Assembly (NCBI GenBank): GCA_027083715.1 | Contig: JALWNR010000135.1 | Location: 1-7,198 of the forward strand | DNA length: 7,198 bases | Direction: 5' to 3' | From: Bacteroidales bacterium | Lineage (GTDB): Bacteria > Bacteroidota > Bacteroidia > Bacteroidales > NBLH01 | Part shown: positions 1-6,406 of the stretch, piece after piece | Numbering within the stretch: position 1 is the stretch's first letter | How the letters are laid out: each line of letters begins with the position of its first letter | Notes under the pieces: generated by a model | Databases searched by the model: none | The model's input: the letters and a program-made list of their open reading frames with translations, nothing else | Told to the model about the DNA's origin: nothing | Position numbers and translations under genes: made by a program

Positions 1-708
1 CCTGAAACTACCTATAATTTTAAAGAAGGAGAAGTTTTATTGTTTGACAAGCCACTAAATTGGACTTCTTTTGATTTGGTGCGTAAAGTTAGGGCTACAA
101 TAAAAAGATATTTAGATACGAAAAAAATAAAAGTAGGACATGCAGGAACATTAGACCCACGCGCCACTGGTTTACTAATTGTTTGCACAGGAAAAAAAAC
201 AAAAACTATTGAAAAATTTCAATCTTTTGAAAAAGAATATATTGCAGGACTACAATTAGGTGCAACAACCCCGTCATACGATAAGGAAACCAAAATAGAT
301 AAAGAATATCCTTACGAACATATTACAAAAGAACTTATTGAAGAAGTATTAGCCGGATTTATAGGAGTTCAGGAACAAATACCACCAATTTTTTCGGCTA
401 AAAGAGTAAATGGGCAAAGAGCCTATAAAAATGCACGAAAAGGTATAGATATTGAAATAAAGCCTTCAATAATCGAGATCAAAAAAATTGAAATTTTAAA
501 ATTTGATTTGCCCGAATTAATTATCAGGGTAGAATGCGGAAAAGGCACCTATATACGTGCACTGGCACGAGATATTGGCAAACGCTTAAACTCAGGTGCT
601 TACTTGACCTCTCTTCGCAGAACAAGAATTGGAAGCTTTTCTGTGGAAGATGCTTTGTCAGTAATTGATTTTAAAGAACAGCTGGATATTAAAAAAGAAG
701 AAGTATAA
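1..708 (+). CDS. truB: tRNA pseudouridine(55) synthase TruB (5' end outside window)
   Basis: TruB isomerises U55 to pseudouridine in the T-psi-C loop of nearly all tRNAs, in the cytoplasm. The frame is open from base 1. The TTG at 40 is unlikely to be the start, because 13 in-frame codons before it read PETTYNFKEGEVL, which matches the usual Bacteroidota TruB N-terminus (FKEGEVL before the DKPLNWTSFD block); the true ATG should lie just left of the window. Numbering from the codon at 40, the catalytic block GHAGTLDPRATG spans residues 33-44 with the catalytic aspartate at D39 (codon 154-156). GATTPSYDKE (74-83), SAKRVNGQRAY (119-129) and GKGTYIRALARDIG (167-180) are the other family motifs. 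The protein ends without a C-terminal PUA-like domain, as in short bacterial forms. queA follows after 51 bp on the same strand, so the two are probably one operon. Identification is secure; only the start is unseen. Confidence 0.96.
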   Translation, partial: PETTYNFKEGEVLLFDKPLNWTSFDLVRKVRATIKRYLDTKKIKVGHAGTLDPRATGLLIVCTGKKTKTIEKFQSFEKEYIAGLQLGATTPSYDKETKIDKEYPYEHITKELIEEVLAGFIGVQEQIPPIFSAKRVNGQRAYKNARKGIDIEIKPSIIEIKKIEILKFDLPELIIRVECGKGTYIRALARDIGKRLNSGAYLTSLRRTRIGSFSVEDALSVIDFKEQLDIKKEEV

Positions 709-759
709 AATATCCAATACTAAAAGAATAATATTGTTTAACGCTCAAAATTTATATTC

Positions 760-1809
760 ATGAAATTGTCAAAATTCAAATTTGACCTGCCCAAAGAGTT
801 GATTGCTACACATCCGGCAAAGGAAAGAGATGAGTCGCGCTTAATGGTTTTGCATCGTAAAACCGGAAAAATTGAGCATAAAGTTTTTAAAGATATACTT
901 GAGTATTTTGACGATAAGGATGTTTTTGTATTTAATGATACAAAAGTATTTCCGGCACGCTTATACGGTAACAAAGAAAAAACAGGTGCTAAAATTGAAG
1001 TGTTTTTATTGAGAGAATTAAATCAAGAGCAACGCTTATGGGATGTTTTGGTTGATCCCGCACGAAAAATTAGAATTGGCAATAAACTTTATTTTGGAGA
1101 AAATGATTTATTAGTTGCCGAAGTAATTGACAACACTACATCACGAGGAAGAACTTTGCGCTTTTTATACGATGGTCCTTATGATGAGTTTAAAAAAGTA
1201 TTATATGAATTGGGTGAAACACCTTTGCCAAAGTTTATAGATCGTGAGGTTGAACCAGAAGACAGTGAACGTTATCAAACTATTTTTGCAAAACATATAG
1301 GCGCAGTTGCTGCACCTACTGCCGGTATGCATTTCAGTAAACAATTAATGAAACGTCTTGAAATTAAAGGTATTGAATTTGGATATATCACTCTTCACGC
1401 AGGACTTGGAAATTTCAGGGGTGTAGATGTTGAAGATTTAACCAAGCATAAAATGGATTCAGAAGAAATTTATATTCCTGATAAAACCGTTGAATTAGTA
1501 AATAAAGCAAAAACACATCGAAGACAGGTGTGTGCAGTTGGAACAACGGTAATCAGAACCTTAGAAAGCTCTGTTTCTACACAAGGAGAGTTAAAACCGT
1601 TTAAAGGTTGGACTAATAAATTTATTTTTCCACCCTATGAATTTAGTGTACCAACAAGTATGATTACTAATTTTCATTTACCGCTAACCACACTGGTAAT
1701 GACTTCGGCAGCATTTGCCGGTTATGATTTTATGTTCGAAGCCTATGAATTAGCTAAAAAAGAAGGCTATCGTTTTGGTACATATGGTGATGCAATGTTG
1801 ATATTGTAA
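760..1809 (+). CDS. queA: S-adenosylmethionine:tRNA ribosyltransferase-isomerase QueA
   Basis: QueA transfers and isomerises the ribosyl moiety of SAM onto preQ1 at tRNA wobble position 34, giving epoxyqueuosine, the penultimate step of queuosine synthesis in the cytoplasm. The 349-aa length is normal for the family. Visible conserved blocks are [18 protein letters not shown] (14-31), [13 protein letters not shown] (56-68), [11 protein letters not shown] (182-192), TLHAGLGNF (211-219), HKMDSE (230-235), [12 protein letters not shown] (259-270), [12 protein letters not shown] (303-314) and [10 protein letters not shown] (339-348). The ATG at 760 is preferred because [11 protein letters not shown] aligns with the usual QueA N-terminus. 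No clear Shine-Dalgarno sequence precedes it, which is common in Bacteroidota. It lies 51 bp after truB and probably shares its transcript. The gene is intact, and its stop lies 7 bp before a strong hairpin. No other queuosine gene is in the window. Confidence 0.97.
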   Translation: MKLSKFKFDLPKELIATHPAKERDESRLMVLHRKTGKIEHKVFKDILEYFDDKDVFVFNDTKVFPARLYGNKEKTGAKIEVFLLRELNQEQRLWDVLVDPARKIRIGNKLYFGENDLLVAEVIDNTTSRGRTLRFLYDGPYDEFKKVLYELGETPLPKFIDREVEPEDSERYQTIFAKHIGAVAAPTAGMHFSKQLMKRLEIKGIEFGYITLHAGLGNFRGVDVEDLTKHKMDSEEIYIPDKTVELVNKAKTHRRQVCAVGTTVIRTLESSVSTQGELKPFKGWTNKFIFPPYEFSVPTSMITNFHLPLTTLVMTSAAFAGYDFMFEAYELAKKEGYRFGTYGDAMLIL

Positions 1810-1816
1810 ACAAAAC

Positions 1817-1857
1817 AACACTATTCCGAACAGCTAACTACTTTTCGGAATAGTGTT
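1817..1857. terminator. Hairpin between convergent queA and XDH-like gene, likely terminator
   Basis: A perfect 14-bp inverted repeat (arms 1817-1830 and 1844-1857, AACACTATTCCGAA and its reverse complement) encloses a 13-nt loop. On the minus strand the stem is followed by GTTTTGTTT, a U-rich tract typical of an intrinsic terminator, placed 69 nt past the stop of the XDH-like gene. On the plus strand it begins 8 nt after the queA stop but is followed by CCTAAATTAG, which is a poor U-tract. It probably terminates minus-strand transcription efficiently and may also stop or stabilise the truB-queA mRNA. The structure is seen directly; the function is inferred. Confidence 0.75.
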
Positions 1858-1925
1858 CCTAAATTAGATGATTTATAATTATCAAAGTTTATAATCGAAC
1901 AATTTCTATTATAGAAATACATCAG

Positions 1926-4466
1926 CTATTTTAAAGGCAGTTTATATCTTCTTTTTTTATCAAAACGATAAAAAGCATTAGCTACAGCTGCAGCAGTAGG
2001 TACCAATCCTATTTCGCCAATACCTTTAGCACCATAAGGACCTACCGGATCTTTAACTTCAACTCCTTTCACTACAATTTCAGGAGTTTCGTGAGCACGC
2101 AATATACCTAGTTTTCGCATTTTATCATGCACAAGATAACCGTCTTTCATTGGTAAATTTTCACGTAGGGCATAACCTAAACCCATGTGTACACCTCCTT
2201 CAATTTGTCCTTCAAACAGCATAGGATTCATTATTTTTCCGGCATCGTGTGCAGCAATCATTTTTTCTATTTCGCCTTTTTCGTCTAAAATACATACTTG
2301 TGCTGCATATCCGTATGAATAGTGTGTAATTTGTTCATCAACCTTACTGCCCGGTTTAGTTGTCCAATCGCATACATAAATTCCTGAATAGGTTTTTCCT
2401 GCCAAATCAGATAAAGACTTACTCCCCAAATCTTCTTTTAGGTTTTTTGCCGCATTAATTACTGCTAAGCCTACCAATGCGGTTGCTCGTGATGAAGTAG
2501 TCATACCTGTTTTTATCTGTGCTTCGGTATCTACAACTACTTCAATTATTTCAGGACGAATACCGGTTTCTTCGCAAAGGGTTTGCAATGCCATATTGTG
2601 TACTCCTTGTCCCATTTCTGTCCAGCCATGATGCAAACGTATATGGTCATCTGATAAAATTTCAATTTTCACTTTTGATTCATCAATCATACCGTTACCA
2701 ACACCCGAATTTTTAATGGCACAAGCCAAACCTGCATATTTTGCACGATAAAAATCTTCTTTAACTGCTTCAAGGCAAGCGCGCACCCCTACTCCATACA
2801 ATTTTTGTCCTGTGGATGTACTTAATCCATCTGTTAAAGCATTATCGTAACGAAATTTCCAACGATCAAATCCTGCTTGTTCACAGATTTCATCAATGCA
2901 ACTTTCTAAAGCAAAAGCTACTTGATTAGCTCCGAAACCACGCATGGCACCCGAAGGTATATTGTTGGTATATACTGTTTTAGCCTCAACATCTACAACC
3001 GGAATATAATATGCACCGGCAGCATGACCTGCTACACGTTCTAAAACCTTCATTCCAACAGATGCATATGCACCGGTATCCCCCACTGCACGAAGTTTTA
3101 AAGCAGTTAGTTTACCGTTTTCATCAGCAGCAAGTGTAATGTCCATAAAAATTGGATGACGCTTAGGGTGCAAACGTATAGATTCTTCGCGTGTTAAAGT
3201 GAGTTTTACGGGTTTTTGCAATAGAAAAGCAAACAAAGCCGTATGTCCTTGTATGCTCAAATCTTCTTTTCCACCAAAACCACCTCCGTTAGGCACTAAT
3301 TCCACATGTACTTTTTCTTCAGGCAAATTTAAAATTTCGGCTATTTGCCGACGATCTTCATACACGCCTTGCGATTGACTGTAGAGTTTAATACCATCAT
3401 TTAGAGGTAAAGCAACGGCACTTTCTTTCTCCAAAAAAGCATGTTCAATTCGCTGTGTTTCATAATGTCCTTTGGCAAGATATTTAGCATTTTTTAACTC
3501 TTTTTCGATATCACCAATGGTAAATTGAGTTGTATCAAAATTATTAGGACGTTCAGCATGTACTCTTTCTCCTTCAATCGCATCAAAAGGGTTTGTTAGC
3601 GGTTTGAATACTTCATATTCAATAAGGATTAAATCTACAGCCTTTCGGGCAATTTCTTCGCTATCGGCAACTACTCCGGCAACCACATCACCAATATAAT
3701 GCGTAGTTTCACCCTCATCAACCATTACTGACCAATCAGGAATAATTAAGCCTACTTTTTTTGCTCCGGGAATATCTTTTGCCGTAAAAACTCGTTGTAC
3801 TCCCGCTAAGTTTTCAGCTTTTGAAGTATCTATTTTAAGAACTTTTGCCTTAGGATAATCACTAAATTTTAGTGCAGCAAACAACATCCCGCTAAGGAAA
3901 ATATCATCTGTAAAGTTTCGTTTACCTATGGCGGTATCATAAGCCCTGTATTTAGGTTGTGAAACACCAACTTTCCCGCTTGTTTTTCTCAGCTGGAGTT
4001 TCTCTCCTTTACGGATGGCTTCACCGGCAGATAAAATACCCTGTTCAATTTTTTTGTATCCGGTACAACGGCAAAGATGCGGTTTAATAGCTTTGCGAAC
4101 TTCTTCTATGGTAGGCTGCGGATTTTCTTGCAATAAAACTTTAGTGCGACTAATAAATCCGGGTGTACAAAAACCACATTGTACAGCACCTTCGTTGACA
4201 AATGCTTTGGCAATGGTATCCAAAACATATTCAGGGAAACCTTCGGGTGTTAAAATTTCAGCATTTTGTAAAGTACTGATTTTAGTTAGGCAGGCTAATT
4301 TGGCTTTCCCGTTTATTTCTACCGTGCAAGCACCACACGCACCTTGCCCTGAACAACCATCTTTTATTGCGGTAAGTTTTAAATCATTTCGTAAATAATT
4401 CAATAAGTTTTGTTCCGGATCTCCTGAGTATTCAATATTTTTGCCGTTAAGTGTGAATTTAATCAT
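1926..4466 (-). CDS. Selenium-dependent xanthine dehydrogenase-like molybdenum hydroxylase (2x[2Fe-2S] plus Moco, no FAD domain)
   Basis: This is an 846-aa xanthine oxidase-family hydroxylase, expected to hydroxylate xanthine or a related N-heterocycle (or an aldehyde) in the cytoplasm. The plant-type ferredoxin domain (about 1-75) has C38, C43, C46 and C59. The second [2Fe-2S] domain (about 80-150) has C97, C100, C132 and C134. After a linker come the molybdopterin domains (about 172-840) with GGGFGGKED (394-402), GAMRGFGANQ (507-516), WTEMGQG (615-621) and GAKGIGEIG (812-820), where E818 is the likely catalytic glutamate. The fusion, the absence of an FAD domain and the length of about 850 aa fit the family named selenium-dependent xanthine dehydrogenase; Desulfovibrio-type aldehyde oxidoreductase has a similar layout and is the main alternative. 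Start choice: the frame is open back to an ATG at 4562, but MIKFTLNGKNIEY at 4466 is the normal ferredoxin-domain beginning, and the 32 extra residues look like non-coding AT-rich DNA. No FAD subunit or selenium-maturation gene is adjacent. The class is secure; substrate and selenium dependence are inferred. Confidence 0.9.
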   Translation of the reverse strand: MIKFTLNGKNIEYSGDPEQNLLNYLRNDLKLTAIKDGCSGQGACGACTVEINGKAKLACLTKISTLQNAEILTPEGFPEYVLDTIAKAFVNEGAVQCGFCTPGFISRTKVLLQENPQPTIEEVRKAIKPHLCRCTGYKKIEQGILSAGEAIRKGEKLQLRKTSGKVGVSQPKYRAYDTAIGKRNFTDDIFLSGMLFAALKFSDYPKAKVLKIDTSKAENLAGVQRVFTAKDIPGAKKVGLIIPDWSVMVDEGETTHYIGDVVAGVVADSEEIARKAVDLILIEYEVFKPLTNPFDAIEGERVHAERPNNFDTTQFTIGDIEKELKNAKYLAKGHYETQRIEHAFLEKESAVALPLNDGIKLYSQSQGVYEDRRQIAEILNLPEEKVHVELVPNGGGFGGKEDLSIQGHTALFAFLLQKPVKLTLTREESIRLHPKRHPIFMDITLAADENGKLTALKLRAVGDTGAYASVGMKVLERVAGHAAGAYYIPVVDVEAKTVYTNNIPSGAMRGFGANQVAFALESCIDEICEQAGFDRWKFRYDNALTDGLSTSTGQKLYGVGVRACLEAVKEDFYRAKYAGLACAIKNSGVGNGMIDESKVKIEILSDDHIRLHHGWTEMGQGVHNMALQTLCEETGIRPEIIEVVVDTEAQIKTGMTTSSRATALVGLAVINAAKNLKEDLGSKSLSDLAGKTYSGIYVCDWTTKPGSKVDEQITHYSYGYAAQVCILDEKGEIEKMIAAHDAGKIMNPMLFEGQIEGGVHMGLGYALRENLPMKDGYLVHDKMRKLGILRAHETPEIVVKGVEVKDPVGPYGAKGIGEIGLVPTAAAVANAFYRFDKKRRYKLPLK

Positions 4467-4569
4467 TTTATTAAAAAGTTTAAAATATGTAGTATTTTCG
4501 CTATAAAAATAAAAAAATATTTTGTTTATTATGCAATTAACTAAGAAATCGATGGGCTTCATATTACAA

Positions 4570-4591
4570 ATACAAAAAATACTTTTTGTAT
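4570..4591. promoter_or_regulatory. Candidate operator palindrome in the divergent intergenic region
   Basis: Two perfect 9-bp arms, ATACAAAAA (4570-4578) and TTTTTGTAT (4583-4591), flank a 4-nt centre (ATAC). Such a symmetric site suits a dimeric DNA-binding regulator. It lies 104 bp upstream of the XDH-like start and 131 bp upstream of the DUF4254 start, so it could affect either promoter. Its right arm overlaps TATCTTAG (4589-4596), one mismatch from the Bacteroidota -7 consensus TAnnTTTG reading toward DUF4254, but I see no TTTG element at the expected distance of about 20 bp upstream. The region is highly AT-rich, which raises the chance of accidental symmetry. No regulator gene is nearby to name a binder. 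Confidence 0.4.
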
Positions 4592-4700
4592 CTTAGCAAA
4601 AATAAAATCAAAGTAAAACAAAATACTTTTAAATGTTATTTCTTTCTAAGAATTAGATGCTCATTTCTGCCCTATTTGTTTTTTTAGTAAATTTACCGCC

Positions 4701-4719
4701 TTTAAAATCAAATTTTAAA
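4701..4719. repeat. AT-only inverted repeat touching the DUF4254 start codon
   Basis: Arms TTTAAAAT (4701-4708) and ATTTTAAA (4712-4719) with a 3-nt loop end 2 nt before the ATG at 4722, where a ribosome binding site would normally lie. As RNA this would be a weak all-A-U stem; as DNA it could be an operator. There is no Shine-Dalgarno sequence here. Base composition alone could produce it, so a function is only possible. Confidence 0.3.
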
Positions 4720-4721
4720 TT

Positions 4722-5327
4722 ATGACAACAAAGACATTTAACGAAATTTTTGAGCAAACTATTGAAAAATACCACATAAAAGATAATATAGATCAGGAGT
4801 GGAGCAGTCAATATCCTGAAAACAGTCTTGAATATCTTCTAAATAAAAAAAATTGGATTGATACAGTGCAGTGGCACTTGGAAGATATTATCCGCGAGCC
4901 TTCCATAAATCCTGATAAGGCATTGGAAATTAAACGCCGCATTGATAAATCCAATCAGGACAGAACCGATTTGGTAGAACTGCTTGACGACTATTTTTTT
5001 GAGCAACTTTCTGATGTTCAGCCACTCCCTGATGCATTTATCAATACTGAAACTCCGGCGTGGGCTGTGGACCGCTTGTCGATTTTAAATCTAAAGATTT
5101 ACCACATGCGCGAGGAAGCCGAACGGGCAGATGCTGATGAGGCACATCGCGAAAAATGTTCGTTTAAACTAAAAGTATTGCTTCAACAACGTGAGGATTT
5201 GTCTTTGGCAATTGACCAACTGTTTGATATGCTGCAAAAAGGTAAGGCAATTATTAAAACCTACAAGCAGATGAAAATGTATAACGACCCGAACCTAAAT
5301 CCGGTACTAAGAAAAAGTAAACAGTAA
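4722..5327 (+). CDS. DUF4254 family protein, function unknown
   Basis: A 201-aa soluble protein that I recognise as a DUF4254-type protein, a family found mostly in Bacteroidota and often encoded beside glycosyltransferases. There is no signal peptide or membrane segment, so it should be cytoplasmic. It looks mostly alpha-helical, with charged amphipathic stretches. Family-like conserved blocks are VQWHLEDIIREP (49-60), DKSNQDRTDLVELLDDYF (75-92), INTETPAWAVDRLSILNLKIYHM (split here as INTETPAWA 107-115 and VDRLSILNLKIYHM 116-129) and HREKCSFKLKVLLQQREDL (142-160). Many conserved polar residues (W51, H52, E54, N78, D80, R81, D83, D117, R118, H128, H142, C146) hint at a binding or catalytic site, but no reaction is known to me. 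The start ATG at 4722 is the first in frame and gives a natural N-terminus. The family 9 glycosyltransferase follows on the same strand 53 bp downstream, so a shared role in surface glycan or lipopolysaccharide assembly is a context-based inference only. Confidence 0.85.
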   Translation: MTTKTFNEIFEQTIEKYHIKDNIDQEWSSQYPENSLEYLLNKKNWIDTVQWHLEDIIREPSINPDKALEIKRRIDKSNQDRTDLVELLDDYFFEQLSDVQPLPDAFINTETPAWAVDRLSILNLKIYHMREEAERADADEAHREKCSFKLKVLLQQREDLSLAIDQLFDMLQKGKAIIKTYKQMKMYNDPNLNPVLRKSKQ

Positions 5328-5333
5328 ATAAGG

Positions 5334-5368
5334 TAGTCGGGCTACGATTAAAAGTTGTGCCCCGACTA
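5334..5368 (+). promoter_or_regulatory. Intergenic hairpin in the leader of the GT9 gene
   Basis: An 8-bp perfect stem, TAGTCGGG (5334-5341) with CCCGACTA (5361-5368), encloses a 19-nt loop and is GC-rich for this window. It starts 7 nt after the DUF4254 stop and ends 12 nt before the GT9 ATG. The plus strand after the stem reads AAAACAAAC, not a U-tract, so it is not a standard terminator. It could stabilise the upstream mRNA end, mark a processing site or tune translation of the downstream gene. The structure is seen; any role is inferred. Confidence 0.4.
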
Positions 5369-5380
5369 AAACAAACATCA

Positions 5381-6397
5381 ATGAAAAATATTCTTGTTAT
5401 CCGCCTTTCGGCAATGGGAGATGTGGCAATGAGTGTTCCGGTAATCAGAGCCGTTTCAGAGCAATACCCCGATGTCCGAATTTTGTTTCTTACGCGTAAA
5501 ACTTTTAATCCGTTTTTTGAAGGAATTGAAAACCTTATACTTATAAATCCTGATTTAAAAGGCGAACATAAAGGTGTAGCAGGCTTATTTAAGCTGTTTA
5601 AACAAATAAAAAAACAATATAAACCGTATTTGGTGCTGGATATTCATGATGTTTTGCGCACTAAAATTTTACGCACATTTTTTCGCTTTTCGGGGGTTAA
5701 AATTTCGGTAATTGATAAAGGCAGAGCCGAAAAAAAAGCACTTACGCGCCGTGAAAATAAAATACTGAAACCACTCAGGCATTCTGCCCTGCGCTATGCA
5801 GATGTTTTTGAAAAAGCGGGCATTTCGTTAAAATTGGATAAAAACCATGTTTTAAAGCCAAAAATCAGCGATAAGTTACAAGCTCTTTTATCTAAAGATA
5901 AAAAAAATATCGGTATTGCACCCTTTGCCATGCATTTGCAAAAGCAATATCCCCTAGATAAAAGCGAAAAACTGATTAATCTACTCACTCAAAAAGGCTA
6001 TCGTGTACTTATTTTCGGCGGTGGCAAAAAAGAGCAGCAGTTTGCCGAAAACCTGGAGCAAAAGCATAAAAATGTACTTTCCGTAATCGGGAAATTTAAA
6101 CTCGCTGATGAAATAGCTTTAATCAGCCATTTGGATTTAATGATAAGCATGGATTCTGCCAATATGCATATTGCAGCATTAATGGGTATTCACATTCTTT
6201 CTGTTTGGGGCGGAACACATCCGTTTGCCGGTTTTACTCCTTTTATCGCCGATGAAAAATCGCACATTATTCAGCGCGATGATTTGGCTTGTCGCCCTTG
6301 CTCAGTATTTGGCAGCAAAGCTTGCTTTAAAAACACCTTGGAATGTTTTGATATTGAGCCAGAGAAAATTGTTAATGAAATAGAATCGGTTACATGA
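5381..6397 (+). CDS. Glycosyltransferase family 9 (heptosyltransferase-like)
   Basis: A 338-aa GT-B fold enzyme of the ADP-heptose:LPS heptosyltransferase family, expected to add a sugar from a nucleotide donor to a lipopolysaccharide or other surface glycan on the cytoplasmic side of the inner membrane. The N-terminal domain opens with ILVIRLSAMGDVAMSVP (4-20), where D14 matches the catalytic aspartate of WaaC-type enzymes. The donor-side domain has IGIAPFAMHLQKQYP (177-191), FGGG (212-215), SMDSANMHIAALMG (256-269) and GGTHPFAGFTPF (277-288). The C-terminus has four cysteines, C304, C307, C315 and C322, in the CRPC...C...C pattern common in Bacteroidota members. Start choice: the frame also opens at a GTG at 5357, but that codon lies inside the leader hairpin and adds eight atypical residues; ATG 5381 gives the normal N-terminus. 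It follows DUF4254 on the same strand. Donor and acceptor cannot be read from sequence, so a waa-type symbol is not assigned. Confidence 0.92.
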   Translation: MKNILVIRLSAMGDVAMSVPVIRAVSEQYPDVRILFLTRKTFNPFFEGIENLILINPDLKGEHKGVAGLFKLFKQIKKQYKPYLVLDIHDVLRTKILRTFFRFSGVKISVIDKGRAEKKALTRRENKILKPLRHSALRYADVFEKAGISLKLDKNHVLKPKISDKLQALLSKDKKNIGIAPFAMHLQKQYPLDKSEKLINLLTQKGYRVLIFGGGKKEQQFAENLEQKHKNVLSVIGKFKLADEIALISHLDLMISMDSANMHIAALMGIHILSVWGGTHPFAGFTPFIADEKSHIIQRDDLACRPCSVFGSKACFKNTLECFDIEPEKIVNEIESVT

Positions 6398-6406
6398 AAA
6401 GCAAAT

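Noticed and set aside
40..42. TTG at 40 as the truB start codon
   Set aside because: The frame stays open to base 1, and the preceding codons encode the conserved FKEGEVL segment, so the gene begins left of the window.
738..974. 78-codon minus-strand open frame
   Set aside because: Antisense to the conserved N-terminus of queA; a shadow frame.
2519..2716. 65-codon plus-strand open frame
   Set aside because: Antisense to conserved molybdopterin-domain coding sequence, with no protein family features.
4015..4398. 127-codon plus-strand open frame
   Set aside because: It lies fully antisense to the iron-sulfur part of the XDH-like gene, whose eight cluster cysteines confirm the other strand; it has no recognisable domain.
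4467..4721. Riboswitch or small RNA in the divergent intergenic region, for example a purine or molybdenum-cofactor element
   Set aside because: The region is low-complexity and AT-rich, and I could not see the conserved cores or multi-helix layout of a known riboswitch.
5357..5380. GTG at 5357 as the GT9 start, adding MPRLKQTS
   Set aside because: The codon lies inside the leader hairpin and the added residues do not fit the family, while ATG 5381 gives the standard N-terminus.
5794..5988. 64-codon minus-strand open frame
   Set aside because: Antisense to the GT9 coding region; a shadow frame.
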